Shown: positions 44,289 through 53,136, counted from the first letter of the stretch. The stretch: DNA of 64,000 bases from Neptunitalea lumnitzerae (GCF_027924185.1 NZ_BRVO01000003.1:397968-461967), one strand, 5' to 3'. Numbers and translations are program-made. Notes: a model not told the origin generated them from the letters alone.

Positions 44289-45422
44289 TTATTTTACAGG
44301 AAGTATCTTTTTCATGGTATTAGACTTATGTACCGTCTCTTGCCATTCTGCTTCTCCATCAGAGCCTTCTACAATACCACCACCTACATAAAAGTGTAAT
44401 AAACCATCTGTATACTCCATACACCTAAGGTTTACAAATAAGTGACTTCCTGTTGCAGTAGATTTATAAACAGAGTTCTCTACGTTTCTTCTGTTTCTGT
44501 TTCGCTCCGTGGTTTGCACATTATTAAGTTCTCCTAAATAACCACTGTAAAAACTTCTATCATAGCCTTCATTGGCAACTATAAAGTTTTTAGCTCGTTC
44601 ACGTGGTAAGCCACATACTGCTGGTGTTGGGTGTAAAGCAGTTATCACTTCTTTAATACCATCATCACCCATAGCCACAGTACCTGAAATATCTGTTTTC
44701 AAGTGCAATAAGTTTCCCGCTCTATGGGTATGTGCTTTAGAAACCTCTAATTTTTGTACTTTATCACTTAAAGCTTCCACAATAGTATCAGTCACTATTT
44801 GTTGCTCTCGTATTTCTTTTTCTCCCCAAGTTGCTTCGGTATGTTCTATGTATCTTTGGGTACCTGCCAATGCCATGGTACTTAGCTTATTTCGGTACAC
44901 CTTCAATAACGTTTCAGGGGTTGCACCCAACCACAGTCCTATACTTGGGTGATACCAACAATAGCAAAAAGCTGTGGGATAAGTTGCCAATATATTTTGA
45001 AAAACTTCTAATGGAGAAAATGCTTCAATAGCCACCGATTCTTTTCTAGATAATACTACCTTTTTAAAATCAGTTTCTTCTTTTAATGTTGAAACAGCAT
45101 TGGTTACCAAAGCTACATGAAACTGATGCGCTGCTTCAGAAATTATAGCACTTGTATCTACTAAGAATAGATTTTCTAGTTTCTTAAAGCTATCTATAGT
45201 GATTCTTTCACAATCTTCTTCCTTAAATAAAATGGGTTTTTCTGCCGTGTTAAATGGAGCAAAAACAAAACCTTTTTCCTGAAAATCTGAAACATAATTA
45301 ATAGTAGAATCCTTTTGTAAAAAAGCAGTTACCTCACTGGCATTAGGCTTTCTGTAAACTACAAAAGGTAATTCTAACGTGTACTGTTCTTTTAGGTTGC
45401 TAAAAAATATATCTTGTTGCAT
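44289..45422 (-). CDS. menF: Isochorismate synthase
   Basis: 377 residues with the chorismate-binding-enzyme fold. Key blocks are IGLWLGATPETLL, STMALAGTQRY (Lys/Ala-Gly-Thr region), SGTVAMGDDGIKEVITALHPTPAV, GYDRSFYSGYLGELN and YVGGGIVEGSDGEAEWQET, with the acidic residues that hold Mg. It converts chorismate to isochorismate for menaquinone (or siderophore) synthesis. Its ATG overlaps the stop codon of the thioesterase gene (TAATG). Pairing with a MenI-like thioesterase points to the menaquinone pathway rather than a siderophore. The remaining men genes are not in the window. Confidence 0.9.
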   Translation of the reverse strand: MQQDIFFSNLKEQYTLELPFVVYRKPNASEVTAFLQKDSTINYVSDFQEKGFVFAPFNTAEKPILFKEEDCERITIDSFKKLENLFLVDTSAIISEAAHQFHVALVTNAVSTLKEETDFKKVVLSRKESVAIEAFSPLEVFQNILATYPTAFCYCWYHPSIGLWLGATPETLLKVYRNKLSTMALAGTQRYIEHTEATWGEKEIREQQIVTDTIVEALSDKVQKLEVSKAHTHRAGNLLHLKTDISGTVAMGDDGIKEVITALHPTPAVCGLPRERAKNFIVANEGYDRSFYSGYLGELNNVQTTERNRNRRNVENSVYKSTATGSHLFVNLRCMEYTDGLLHFYVGGGIVEGSDGEAEWQETVHKSNTMKKILPVK

Positions 45423-45847
45423 TAACTTCTTTTTGGTAATGTAATAGTAGATAGTTTACATTGTGATATTAGCACCCCTTCATCATTCACCACCTTAATC
45501 TCCCATAATTGCGTTGTACGTCCTTTATGCACAAAAGATGCTGTAGCATGCACCTTTCCAGCTTTTACGCTTTTTAGATGGTTAGCAGAAATTTCTATTC
45601 CTCTAATCATAAAATTTTTAGCATCTAAAAATATATAACAAGCAGCACTCCCCACACTTTCTGCTAAGGCTGCTGTGGCTCCACCGTGCAAAACACCATC
45701 TGGCTGATGCACCTTAGGCGTCACCGGCATTGAAGCTGTTAAGGTTTCATTTTCAATATCTACATCTGTAAACTCTATCTCTAAGGTTTCCATAAGTGTA
45801 TGCTCACACATTTTCTTACACACCTGTAAAATAGCTTCCTTTGTCAT
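45422..45847 (-). CDS. menI: Hotdog thioesterase, MenI-like DHNA-CoA hydrolase
   Basis: 141 residues from the ATG starting MTKEAILQV; another ATG four codons upstream is possible, and a longer hydrophobic N-terminus further up is rejected. The hotdog fold is marked by PDGVLHGGATAALAESVGSAA, with catalytic Glu in ALAESV, and by a PaaI-type FVHKGRTTQLWEIKV strand. It hydrolyses 1,4-dihydroxy-2-naphthoyl-CoA in menaquinone synthesis, supported by its one-base overlap with menF. A generic aromatic acyl-CoA thioesterase is the alternative. A -7 box lies just upstream. Confidence 0.82.
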   Translation of the reverse strand: MTKEAILQVCKKMCEHTLMETLEIEFTDVDIENETLTASMPVTPKVHQPDGVLHGGATAALAESVGSAACYIFLDAKNFMIRGIEISANHLKSVKAGKVHATASFVHKGRTTQLWEIKVVNDEGVLISQCKLSTITLPKRS

Positions 45848-45868
45848 AGTACTATTCATTATTTGCAA

Positions 45869-45876
45869 CAAAGTTA
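45869..45876 (-). promoter_or_regulatory. -7 box of the menI-menF operon
   Basis: On the minus strand TAACTTTG matches TAnnTTTG. The predicted start of transcription is only a few nt before the first ATG, so the leader is very short. Confidence 0.45.
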
Positions 45877-45984
45877 CAAAACAGGTTTTGCTATAGCCCC
45901 ATGTAATTTGAAAAATGAAGCAGAGCACAGCTTTTTACTGTTATCCTTTTTCTTTTAAAAAAATCAGACGTTACTTTGTAGTCT

Positions 45985-48087
45985 ATGACAAAAAATACCG
46001 ATTTACACAGTATTCTTAAAACCTATTTTGGATACGACACTTTTAGACCACTACAAGAAAAAATTATTACCGATGTTTTAAACGGTAAAGACACTCTGGT
46101 AATAATGCCAACTGGTGGTGGAAAATCTATTTGTTACCAATTACCTGCCTTGGCCTTGTCAGGAATTACAATAGTAATTTCTCCGCTTATAGCGCTTATG
46201 AAAGATCAGGTAGATGGGTTAAACACTAATGGTATTAATGCTGCTTTTATTAATAGCAGCCAAACAGAAGCCGAACAACACGCTATTTATGACCGTGTTA
46301 AAAATAATGATATTAAGTTATTATATGCTGCTCCAGAAAGCTTATCATATTTAGAAAGTATTTTTACCAACACAGAAATTGCTCTTATTGCTATTGATGA
46401 AGCCCACTGTATATCTTCTTGGGGGCACGACTTTAGGCCGGCATATCAGCAGTTAGGTTTTCTTAAAAACCGTTTCCCTAATGTTCCCGTTATTGCATTA
46501 ACTGCTACCGCAGATAAAGCTACCAGAGATGATATTGTAAATCAGTTAAACATACCCAACGCCACACAGTACGTTGCCTCTTTTGACAGAAGTAACTTAA
46601 GCTTAAATGTAAAACCGGGTGTTGATAGAATGCAACAGATCGTACGGTTTTTAGAAAATCACACCAATGAAAGTGGTATTATCTATTGCTTAAGCCGAAA
46701 AAGTACCGAAGCAGTTGCTACTAAATTATTGAAAGAAGGGTTTAATGCTATTGCATACCATGCCGGCTTAGGGCACGAGGAGCGCAGTACCATACAAGAC
46801 CAATTTATCAATGATGATATTCAAATAATTTGTGCCACTATTGCTTTTGGTATGGGTATAGACAAAAGTAACATCAGATGGGTAATACACTATAATTTAC
46901 CTAAAAACATGGAAGGGTATTACCAAGAAATTGGTAGAGCCGGTAGAGATGGTTTAGCCTCTGACACGTTACTATTTCATAGTTATGCAGATGTTGTACA
47001 ACTTAGGCAGTTTGCAGAAAAAACTTCTAACAGTGAAGTTCAACTTGCCAAGCTAGAGCGTATGAAACAATATTCAGATGCCTTAACCTGTAGAAGAAAA
47101 ATTCTATTAAGTTACTTTGGTGAGTATTTAGAAGAAGATTGCGGCAACTGCGATGTTTGTAAAAATCCACCTCAATTTTTTGACGGAACCATTATTGCTC
47201 AAAAAGCACTCTCTTGCATAGCACGCTTAAAAGAACAAGAACCTATTGGTACGGTTATAGATGTTATAAGAGGAGCACAAAACAACACTGTTTTAGAAAA
47301 AGGATATAACCATATAAAAACCTATGGTATTGCCCCAGAAATATCATGGAACAACTGGCAACAATATATTATTCAACTGATAAACATGGGTTATCTTGAA
47401 ATAGCCTTTCATGAGAAGAATACGTTAAAATTAACCACCTTGGCTAAGGCTGTTTTATTTAACAATGAAAAGGTTCCGCTTACAAAACCTACCGATGTTA
47501 AAATTGAAGCTCCTAAAAAGACCGTTGAAAAAGCTACACCTACTAATAATTTATTTGAACGTTTAAGACAATTAAGATTAGAAATAGCAAAAGAAGAAGA
47601 TGTACCTGCATACCACATTTTTACAGATGCTACCTTAAAAGAAATGGAAGCAGAACGCCCTATGAGCGATGAAGAATTTATGCAGATTAGTGGTGTTGGT
47701 AAACGTAAATTGCAAGAGTACGGATATCAATTTATAAAAGAAATCATAGCGTTTACCAAAGAAAAGAAAGTAAAAAAAGAGCGCAAAAAAAACACTTATA
47801 ACGAAACCCTTAAATGGTACCAAGAAGGACTATCACCTGAAGAAATTGCAGAAAAGCGCCGTTTAAACTTAGCTACTATTTATTCGCATATTGCGAAATT
47901 ATACGAAGAAGATAAGCCTGTAGATATTTATCAATTTATATCAAAATCTCAAGTAGAGGCTATTGAAAAAGCTCAAGAAAGTTTAGACAATCCGTCACAA
48001 CTAAAGCCCTATTTCGATTATTTTGAAGGATCAGTAGACTACTTTACCATACGGTTAGGTCTTTCTGTTTTAAAAAAGAACAAGTAA
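45985..48087 (+). CDS. recQ: ATP-dependent DNA helicase RecQ
   Basis: 700 residues. Helicase core: Walker A TGGGKS (43-48), DEAH with His141 (AIDEAHCISSWG), and QEIGRAGRDG in motif VI. Zinc-binding cysteines lie at CRRKILLSYFG and DCGNCDVC. An RQC winged-helix domain follows, then an HRDC domain (about 530-600, FMQISGVGKRKLQEYG) and an extra C-terminal helix-turn-helix domain (about 610-660, GLSPEEIAEKRRLNLATIYSHI). It unwinds recombination and replication intermediates. The gene is divergent from menI. The C-terminal domain resembles HTH_40 extensions in other Bacteroidota RecQ proteins. Confidence 0.95.
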   Translation: MTKNTDLHSILKTYFGYDTFRPLQEKIITDVLNGKDTLVIMPTGGGKSICYQLPALALSGITIVISPLIALMKDQVDGLNTNGINAAFINSSQTEAEQHAIYDRVKNNDIKLLYAAPESLSYLESIFTNTEIALIAIDEAHCISSWGHDFRPAYQQLGFLKNRFPNVPVIALTATADKATRDDIVNQLNIPNATQYVASFDRSNLSLNVKPGVDRMQQIVRFLENHTNESGIIYCLSRKSTEAVATKLLKEGFNAIAYHAGLGHEERSTIQDQFINDDIQIICATIAFGMGIDKSNIRWVIHYNLPKNMEGYYQEIGRAGRDGLASDTLLFHSYADVVQLRQFAEKTSNSEVQLAKLERMKQYSDALTCRRKILLSYFGEYLEEDCGNCDVCKNPPQFFDGTIIAQKALSCIARLKEQEPIGTVIDVIRGAQNNTVLEKGYNHIKTYGIAPEISWNNWQQYIIQLINMGYLEIAFHEKNTLKLTTLAKAVLFNNEKVPLTKPTDVKIEAPKKTVEKATPTNNLFERLRQLRLEIAKEEDVPAYHIFTDATLKEMEAERPMSDEEFMQISGVGKRKLQEYGYQFIKEIIAFTKEKKVKKERKKNTYNETLKWYQEGLSPEEIAEKRRLNLATIYSHIAKLYEEDKPVDIYQFISKSQVEAIEKAQESLDNPSQLKPYFDYFEGSVDYFTIRLGLSVLKKNK

Positions 48088-48090
48088 TAA

Positions 48091-48120
48091 AAAAGCCGGC
48101 TTAAAACCGGCTTTTCTTTT
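48091..48120. terminator. Bidirectional terminator between recQ and the FKBP gene
   Basis: Stem AAAAGCCGG / CCGGCTTTT with a 7-nt loop, T-rich on the right and A-rich on the left. Confidence 0.85.
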
Positions 48121-49093
48121 ATTCTTCTGCTTCAGGATAATCTGGATCTAAATAATCCGGAACTCCATCATTGTTATAGTCTAAGAAATTAATTTCATCT
48201 ACACTAATTCTACCATCTCCGTTTAAATCAGTCCATTCTATCTCATCTTTGGTAAGTGTTCCATCACCATCATCATCCACATCATAAATATCTGCTATTC
48301 CGTTTTCATCGGTATCTACATTATAAAAGAATGCATCACCATCTTGATCTTCGTAATAAGAAGGTATTTTATCTCCATCATGGTCAGACTCTACACTTGC
48401 TAGCATATCTATTCTGAATATTAAAGGTGAATATGCCGCCACACCAGTAAGTGCTGTATTAAAATAAGCAAGACCAGAAGGCATCAATACCATACCTATA
48501 CCATAATCTTCATATTCTGGCACTCCATTGTCTAAACCAACATAAGTACCTGTTTTAAGTTCAGGAGTAAACATTTTAAAACCTAATACCACCCCAGTTG
48601 AATTTCCGTAATAAGGATTCCCTATTTGGTCAAACCAAACAGGTGTTACCGTATGGTCAAAGTCTACATTAGTTAAAGACGTTCCTGTATATCTTACAAA
48701 AACTGAATCTGCAGAGTGCGGGTTGTGCCCTATTCCTTCTCTTGCAATAAGATAGTAAAGGTTATGATCTACCTCTTGATCATCTGCATCCTTAATGGTT
48801 ACAGTTTTAGTTGTTACCTGATCTATAAGAGCTATTTTATCTGCGTTGGCTCCTTCAATAGTATCTAATACAATTTTATAATCAAAATCAGCAGGTGGAT
48901 TTTCAAAATCCTCGTAATTATAAAAATGTGTTTCAAGATAAGCTTGCATGGCTTCTTCATCTTCCAACAATACTTCCGTTAAATCTCTTGGAGGTGTTAT
49001 AGAAACATCATCATCGTTATTATTACAAGACATTATTATCGCAGCGATAATAAGTACAGTGAAAATGTAAGTTAAGATATTTTTTAACTTCAT
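48119..49093 (-). CDS. Lipoprotein with FKBP domain and Ca-binding tail
   Basis: The start is set at MKLKNILTYIF; the ten upstream codons are not needed. A lipobox (IIAAIIMSC, Cys23) makes it a probable outer-membrane or periplasmic lipoprotein. Next is an FKBP-type peptidyl-prolyl isomerase-like domain (about 110-225): DSVFVRYTGTSL, FDHTVTPVWFDQIG and MPSGLAYFNTAL. The last 90 residues are Asp-rich EF-hand/thrombospondin-like repeats (DHDGDKIPSYYED, DVDDDGDGTLTKDEI, DLNGDGRISVDEI, DYNNDGVPDYLD), likely calcium sites. FKBP lipoproteins in this phylum include GldI-like gliding factors. A folding aid for surface proteins is inference. Confidence 0.8.
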   Translation of the reverse strand: MKLKNILTYIFTVLIIAAIIMSCNNNDDDVSITPPRDLTEVLLEDEEAMQAYLETHFYNYEDFENPPADFDYKIVLDTIEGANADKIALIDQVTTKTVTIKDADDQEVDHNLYYLIAREGIGHNPHSADSVFVRYTGTSLTNVDFDHTVTPVWFDQIGNPYYGNSTGVVLGFKMFTPELKTGTYVGLDNGVPEYEDYGIGMVLMPSGLAYFNTALTGVAAYSPLIFRIDMLASVESDHDGDKIPSYYEDQDGDAFFYNVDTDENGIADIYDVDDDGDGTLTKDEIEWTDLNGDGRISVDEINFLDYNNDGVPDYLDPDYPEAEE

Positions 49094-49242
49094 AGAATTT
49101 AGAGTTTTTAATAAAACGCGCAAGATACGATTTTATGTACTTTTACAAATGTTAAAAATTAAATATTGACCCCTTGCACTTGAATCAGTACTTTTGTAGT
49201 AGATGCAAAAAACGCTATGAAGTTGCGTAAAATGAAAATAAA

Positions 49243-49632
49243 ATGAGAATTGATAAGTATTTGTGGTGCATACGCTATTGTAAAACCAGAAACATAGGAA
49301 CTGAAGCTTGTAAAAAAGGCCATGTAAGAGTAAATGAGCAAATAGTAAAACCTTCTAGAGAGGTTTTTCCAGGTGATAAAATTGTATTTAGAAAAAATCA
49401 GATTGATTATCAAATAACCGTTTTAGACATCCCGCCAAACAGAGTAGGTGCTAAACTGGTAGATATTTACAGAGTAGACACTACTCCTAAAGAGGCTTTT
49501 GAACATGCAGACTTGGTAAAACTTTCGCAAGACTACTATCGTAAGAAAGGGGAAGGTAGACCTACTAAAAAAGACAGAAGATCTATTGATGATTATCTAG
49601 ATGCCGATGACGATTTTTTTAAAGAAGAGTAA
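49243..49632 (+). CDS. RNA-binding S4-domain protein, Hsp15-like
   Basis: 129 residues. The S4 domain is at the N-terminus: MRIDKYLWCIRYCKTRNIG, ACKKGHVRVNEQIVKPSREV and FPGDKIVFR. The basic C-terminal extension (YYRKKGEGRPTKKDRRS) is typical of the HslR/Hsp15 family. That family rescues stalled 50S subunits carrying peptidyl-tRNA after heat shock by binding the free subunit. It is divergent from the FKBP lipoprotein. It precedes a methyltransferase gene with a gap of about 50 bp, so co-transcription is possible. Confidence 0.88.
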   Translation: MRIDKYLWCIRYCKTRNIGTEACKKGHVRVNEQIVKPSREVFPGDKIVFRKNQIDYQITVLDIPPNRVGAKLVDIYRVDTTPKEAFEHADLVKLSQDYYRKKGEGRPTKKDRRSIDDYLDADDDFFKEE

Positions 49633-49684
49633 CTATCTAAGCTACAAGCCTACAACGCATTTAATTTCATTTATGAAGTAAACC

Positions 49685-50263
49685 ATGACACAAGATTTTT
49701 GGTCTAAAAAATATCAAAACAAGCAAACCGGTTGGGATGTTGGTTATCCCATTCCGGCGCTTACGAATTACATAGATCAATTAAAAAACAAATCGCTTAA
49801 AATTCTTATTCCGGGGTGTGGTAATGGTTACGAAGCCGCATATTTACACAAAGAAGGATTTACCAATGTATATATTGCAGACATTACCGAAGAACCACTA
49901 ACAAATTTTAAAAATCAGAATCCAACATTTCCGAAAAATCATATTTTACATATTGATTTTTTTAACCTTCAATTAAAATTCGACCTTATTCTAGAGCATA
50001 CTTTTTTTTGTGCATTACCCCCAACCAAAAGAACTGAGTATGTAAATAAAATGCATCATTTATTAAACCCAGAAGCAACTTTAGCTGGGTTATTATTTTC
50101 TTTTCCACTTTCAGAGGAAGGCCCTCCATTTGGAGGTAATAAAGAGCTATACGTATCATATTTGTCGCCACTATTCAATATCAAAACTATGGAATTGTGT
50201 TACAATTCCATAAAACCAAGAACTGGCAGAGAATTGTTCTTTATTGCTAAAACCAAGAAATAG
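49685..50263 (+). CDS. SAM-dependent methyltransferase, TPMT family
   Basis: 192 residues. FWSKKYQNKQTGWDVGYPIPAL is cut here to its core WSKKYQNKQTGWDVG, the N-terminal signature of thiopurine methyltransferase-like proteins. ILIPGCGNGYEAAYL is SAM motif I, IADITEE motif II, and LILEHTFFCALPP the motif IV region. TPMT-like enzymes methylate sulfur or selenium in small molecules, or detoxify thiol and metalloid compounds. The natural substrate is unknown. It may share a transcript with the S4-domain gene before it and the phosphoribosyltransferase after it. Confidence 0.82.
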   Translation: MTQDFWSKKYQNKQTGWDVGYPIPALTNYIDQLKNKSLKILIPGCGNGYEAAYLHKEGFTNVYIADITEEPLTNFKNQNPTFPKNHILHIDFFNLQLKFDLILEHTFFCALPPTKRTEYVNKMHHLLNPEATLAGLLFSFPLSEEGPPFGGNKELYVSYLSPLFNIKTMELCYNSIKPRTGRELFFIAKTKK

Positions 50264-50332
50264 AAGCGTATTATTAAAATATTTGGAGATTATAGTTATT
50301 TTTGAAGAACAAAAAGTTTTCAATACAAGCTT

Positions 50333-50830
50333 ATGCAAAATAAAATTCTTTCTCACGAAGAAATCAAACATAAAATAAAAAGGATTGCGTATCAGATATA
50401 CGAAACCAATATTAATGAAACAGAAATTGTTATTGCAGGTATTAATGGTAACGGTGTAATTTTTGCTAAAAAACTTAGCGAAGTACTTGCCAATATATCA
50501 GACCTTAAGGTACATCTTTCAGAAGTTTACATTAATAAAAACAATCCCTTAGAAGCCGAAATCTCTACCTCTTTACCAAAAGAGTTTTACAGTAATAAAG
50601 CCTTGGTTTTAGTAGACGACGTTTTAAATTCTGGTACTACGTTAATGTATGGAGTTAAGTACTTTTTAGACGTACCTCTTAAAAAGTTTAAGACAGCCGT
50701 ACTAGTAAACCGAAACCACAAAAAATACCCTGTAAAAGCAGACTTTAAGGGTATTTCTTTATCTACTTCTCTTCAAGAACACGTACATGTAGTTTTTGAA
50801 GAAAACAACGATTATGTTTACTTAGAGTAA
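50333..50830 (+). CDS. Phosphoribosyltransferase-family protein, PyrR-like
   Basis: 165 residues. A type I PRTase fold with the PRPP-binding motif LVLVDDVLNSGTTL (about 97-110) and an upstream GINGNGVIFAKKL loop. The lengths match PyrR and hypoxanthine PRTases. The hood region is not diagnostic, so the substrate (uracil, purine base or none, as a regulator) cannot be stated. It ends 9 bp inside the convergent shikimate kinase gene, an overlapping tail-to-tail pair. No pyr or pur operon is adjacent. Confidence 0.8.
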   Translation: MQNKILSHEEIKHKIKRIAYQIYETNINETEIVIAGINGNGVIFAKKLSEVLANISDLKVHLSEVYINKNNPLEAEISTSLPKEFYSNKALVLVDDVLNSGTTLMYGVKYFLDVPLKKFKTAVLVNRNHKKYPVKADFKGISLSTSLQEHVHVVFEENNDYVYLE

Positions 50831-51331
50831 TTGCTTTATTTCTGAAGCAATTTCTGCAATACTTTTATCTTTCACCAAAATTGAGTGATGTGCTTTTCTA
50901 TAAAAAGCATTTCGCTCAAATAGGTGCTTACCTATAAATTCTGTTAAGTCGGCCTCATTTAAATGAGCTATAACAGGCCTATGACTCTTTTCCTTTATCA
51001 ATCTACCAGTTAAAACAGGTATACTTGTGTTTAAGTAAAAAACATGCTTAGAAGCTGCTAAAATAAGTTCTATGTTACCAGAGTAGCATGGGGTACCCCC
51101 TCCTAACGATAAAACCACCTCTGGTTTGTGCGCTAATAATTCTTTTAAATGTATATGCTCTGCCTTTCTAAAGTAAATTTCTCCCTTGCTTTTAAAAATT
51201 TCGGTAATAGACATTCCTTCTTTCTCTTCTATGTAGTCATCAAAATCAAGAAAAGGAAGCGCTAAACTGGCTGCTAAATGTTTTCCTACAGCAGATTTTC
51301 CACTACCCATATAACCTAACAAAATAATCAT
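50822..51331 (-). CDS. aroK: Shikimate kinase
   Basis: 169 residues, usual length. Walker A GYMGSGKS (6-13), the shikimate-binding DFDDYIE and Arg in FRKAEHIHL, SLGGGTPCYSGN in the lid-adjacent region, and KEKSHRPV with the lid Arg. It phosphorylates shikimate at O3 with ATP in aromatic amino acid synthesis, which also supplies chorismate to MenF. The gene shares 9 bp with the PRTase gene at their 3' ends. Its own promoter must lie in the 130-bp gap before the tRNA genes. Confidence 0.95.
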   Translation of the reverse strand: MIILLGYMGSGKSAVGKHLAASLALPFLDFDDYIEEKEGMSITEIFKSKGEIYFRKAEHIHLKELLAHKPEVVLSLGGGTPCYSGNIELILAASKHVFYLNTSIPVLTGRLIKEKSHRPVIAHLNEADLTEFIGKHLFERNAFYRKAHHSILVKDKSIAEIASEIKQLL

Positions 51332-51464
51332 CGTATTATAAATGGCTTTAAAAGAGCTAATTACACCCTTTGATTAAAAAAAAGACAAATTTATATCAAA
51401 TTTTCCTTGAATTATAAAATAATGATATTATATTTGCACCCGCATTCAGCAAAGGAATAGCAAT

Positions 51465-51537
51465 GACTCGGTAGCTCAGTTGGTAGAGCACAACACTTTT
51501 AATGTTGGGGTCCTGGGTTCGAGCCCCAGCCGGGTCA
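51465..51537 (+). tRNA. tRNA-Lys (anticodon TTT), copy 1
   Basis: 73 nt. The acceptor stem GACTCGG pairs with CCGGGTC (one wobble), the D arm is GCTC...GAGC, the anticodon stem CAACA/TGTTG holds loop CTTTTAA (anticodon TTT), and the T arm is CTGGG-TTCGAGC-CCCAG. The 3' CCA is not encoded. Confidence 0.96.
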
Positions 51538-51571
51538 CTTTTTTTTCTTTTCCTGATTGCACATATTACCA

Positions 51572-51644
51572 GACTCGGTAGCTCAGCTGGTAGAGCACAA
51601 CACTTTTAATGTTGGGGTCCTGGGTTCGAACCCCAGCCGGGTCA
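51572..51644 (+). tRNA. tRNA-Lys (anticodon TTT), copy 2
   Basis: The same cloverleaf as the first copy, 34 bp downstream. It differs at two positions, one in the D loop (GTTGG to GCTGG) and one in the T loop (CGAGC to CGAAC). The 3' CCA is not encoded. Confidence 0.96.
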
Positions 51645-51645
51645 C

Positions 51646-51677
51646 AAAAAAGTTGAGTTTAACGCTCAACTTTTTTT
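51646..51677 (+). terminator. Terminator between tRNA-Lys and tRNA-Leu
   Basis: GTTGAG / CTCAAC with a 7-nt loop, flanked by A on the left and seven T on the right. It ends the lysine tRNA transcript, so the leucine tRNA probably has its own promoter or depends on read-through. Confidence 0.85.
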
Positions 51678-51694
51678 ATTTTTACCAAATAATG

Positions 51695-51778
51695 GCCTAC
51701 GTGGAGAAATTGGTAGACTCGCCATCTTGAGGGGGTGGTGTCCTTACGGACGTGCTGGTTCGAATCCAGTCGTAGGCA
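51695..51778 (+). tRNA. tRNA-Leu (anticodon GAG)
   Basis: 84 nt with a long variable arm. Acceptor GCCTACG/CGTAGGC, anticodon stem CCATC/GGTGG with loop TTGAGGG (anticodon GAG), variable-arm stem GTCC/GGAC and T arm CTGG-TTCGAAT-CCAG. Discriminator A; no CCA encoded. Confidence 0.95.
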
Positions 51779-51784
51779 CAAACA

Positions 51785-52945
51785 CTACGGTAAGGTTTTT
51801 AGCTTTCTCAAATAAGCATCACTAAAATCAATTTCTATTTCTACCCACAAAGGCAAATGATCACTCATTTGAAAACTACGCCATTCATCATAATATTCCT
51901 TAAAATTTTCATCGGTTAACATAGCTTTCTCCATAGAAGCAATCTTCTTTTCTGCTTTTTTAATTTTAGTTTTTGATGTAGTAGCCGCTATAACAGCTCT
52001 TTCATTCTCTATTTTAGCTAATATCATTTTTGTCATTACTGGCTTGTAAAGCTCAAAATCCTCTTCTCTATACACACTGTCAAAAAAAGTAATTACCCTA
52101 TCCTCTCTATCTGGCTCTAGCAACCTTAGCTCATTGCGCTTAGACCTAAATGAAATCTGATCATAGTATTTAGTTCTATCCCTATTACTTCCCTTTCGGT
52201 TATTAATAACGGTAAATCCATTTTTCTGCAATGCATTATAACCTTCGCTTCCATGCTGCTTTATATTAAAATCTCCCACAAGAATATGATTAGACTCACT
52301 ATTCTTTGCTTCTTTAGCCAAATAGGCCGCTACAGCGTTTATCTCTTCTACCCTTCTCTTATACTGTGGGGTATTTCCAGAATTAGAACCATAATAAATG
52401 TGCACTGTAGAAAAATAAAAGTTAAACCACCCCGATTTAAAATCAACCCCAAAGGGTGTTCTAGAAAACTGCCGCTTTTTGGTATTCTCTTCACTAATAA
52501 GCATCTTATCTGGTAAAACTATTTCTCCGGCAACACCAGTAAACTGAACTTTTGTTTTATCATAAATAAAACCCAAGCGTTCATTACTACCACCTGAACT
52601 ATAGTGAGACACATCTGTTACAATATAATCGTACACATCATCTCCTAATAACTGAATTAACCGTTTTAAAGGCTTAAGGTCTATACAAATCTCCTGAATA
52701 GCAATCACATCAAAACAAGCCATAATCTCAGCCAAATAATAGAGCGACTCCTCAGTTCTTGGTCCATAATTAAACCTATCATCATCAAAATTTCTTATAT
52801 TCCAAGTTCCAAGTATCAATGATTTTGCCGCTTTCTTGTGCGGAAAATTGACATCAATCAACTGTGCACGCATTCGCTGTAAACCATCAATAATGCGTAA
52901 TCTATCTTCTTTAGGCAGGTTTTTCAAATCTTTATAAAAAGGCAT
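51785..52945 (-). CDS. Endonuclease/exonuclease/phosphatase-family protein
   Basis: 386 residues from the ATG beginning MPFYKDL; a GTG seven codons upstream is in frame but less likely. The EEP fold is marked by GTWNIRNF (first strand), IAIQEICID (catalytic Glu), HILVGDFNIKQHGS (Asp-x-Asn) and SDHLPLWVEIE (final Asp-His). All catalytic positions are intact. No signal peptide is seen, so it is probably cytoplasmic. EEP proteins cleave DNA, RNA, sphingolipids or phosphoinositides; the substrate here is unknown. It ends 6 bp after tRNA-Leu in convergent orientation, with no terminator in between. Confidence 0.85.
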   Translation of the reverse strand: MPFYKDLKNLPKEDRLRIIDGLQRMRAQLIDVNFPHKKAAKSLILGTWNIRNFDDDRFNYGPRTEESLYYLAEIMACFDVIAIQEICIDLKPLKRLIQLLGDDVYDYIVTDVSHYSSGGSNERLGFIYDKTKVQFTGVAGEIVLPDKMLISEENTKKRQFSRTPFGVDFKSGWFNFYFSTVHIYYGSNSGNTPQYKRRVEEINAVAAYLAKEAKNSESNHILVGDFNIKQHGSEGYNALQKNGFTVINNRKGSNRDRTKYYDQISFRSKRNELRLLEPDREDRVITFFDSVYREEDFELYKPVMTKMILAKIENERAVIAATTSKTKIKKAEKKIASMEKAMLTDENFKEYYDEWRSFQMSDHLPLWVEIEIDFSDAYLRKLKTLP

Positions 52946-53056
52946 AAGCTCACTATTTAAACACACTTAAATTTACCACAAAAAAACAATAAACAAACAG
53001 TTAAACATAAAAATAACAGTAACAAAACATTAGCATTCTGCAATGAAAAAACACCC

Positions 53057-53064
53057 TATTTTTG
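53057..53064 (+). promoter_or_regulatory. -7 box upstream of the CarH-like gene
   Basis: TATTTTTG fits TAnnTTTG. The leader would be about 66 nt and includes a TTTGTTTAA motif (53112-53120) that recurs before crtI. Confidence 0.4.
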
Positions 53065-53136
53065 TCCACATTTAAATCAAAAACTTGACGACTATCATTT
53101 TTTTAATTAATTTTGTTTAAGTTTTATTCATTTTTA

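Noticed and set aside
51465-51778. The tRNA cluster as an integration site for a mobile element
   Set aside because: No integrase, direct repeat of a tRNA 3' end or foreign-looking DNA adjoins it.
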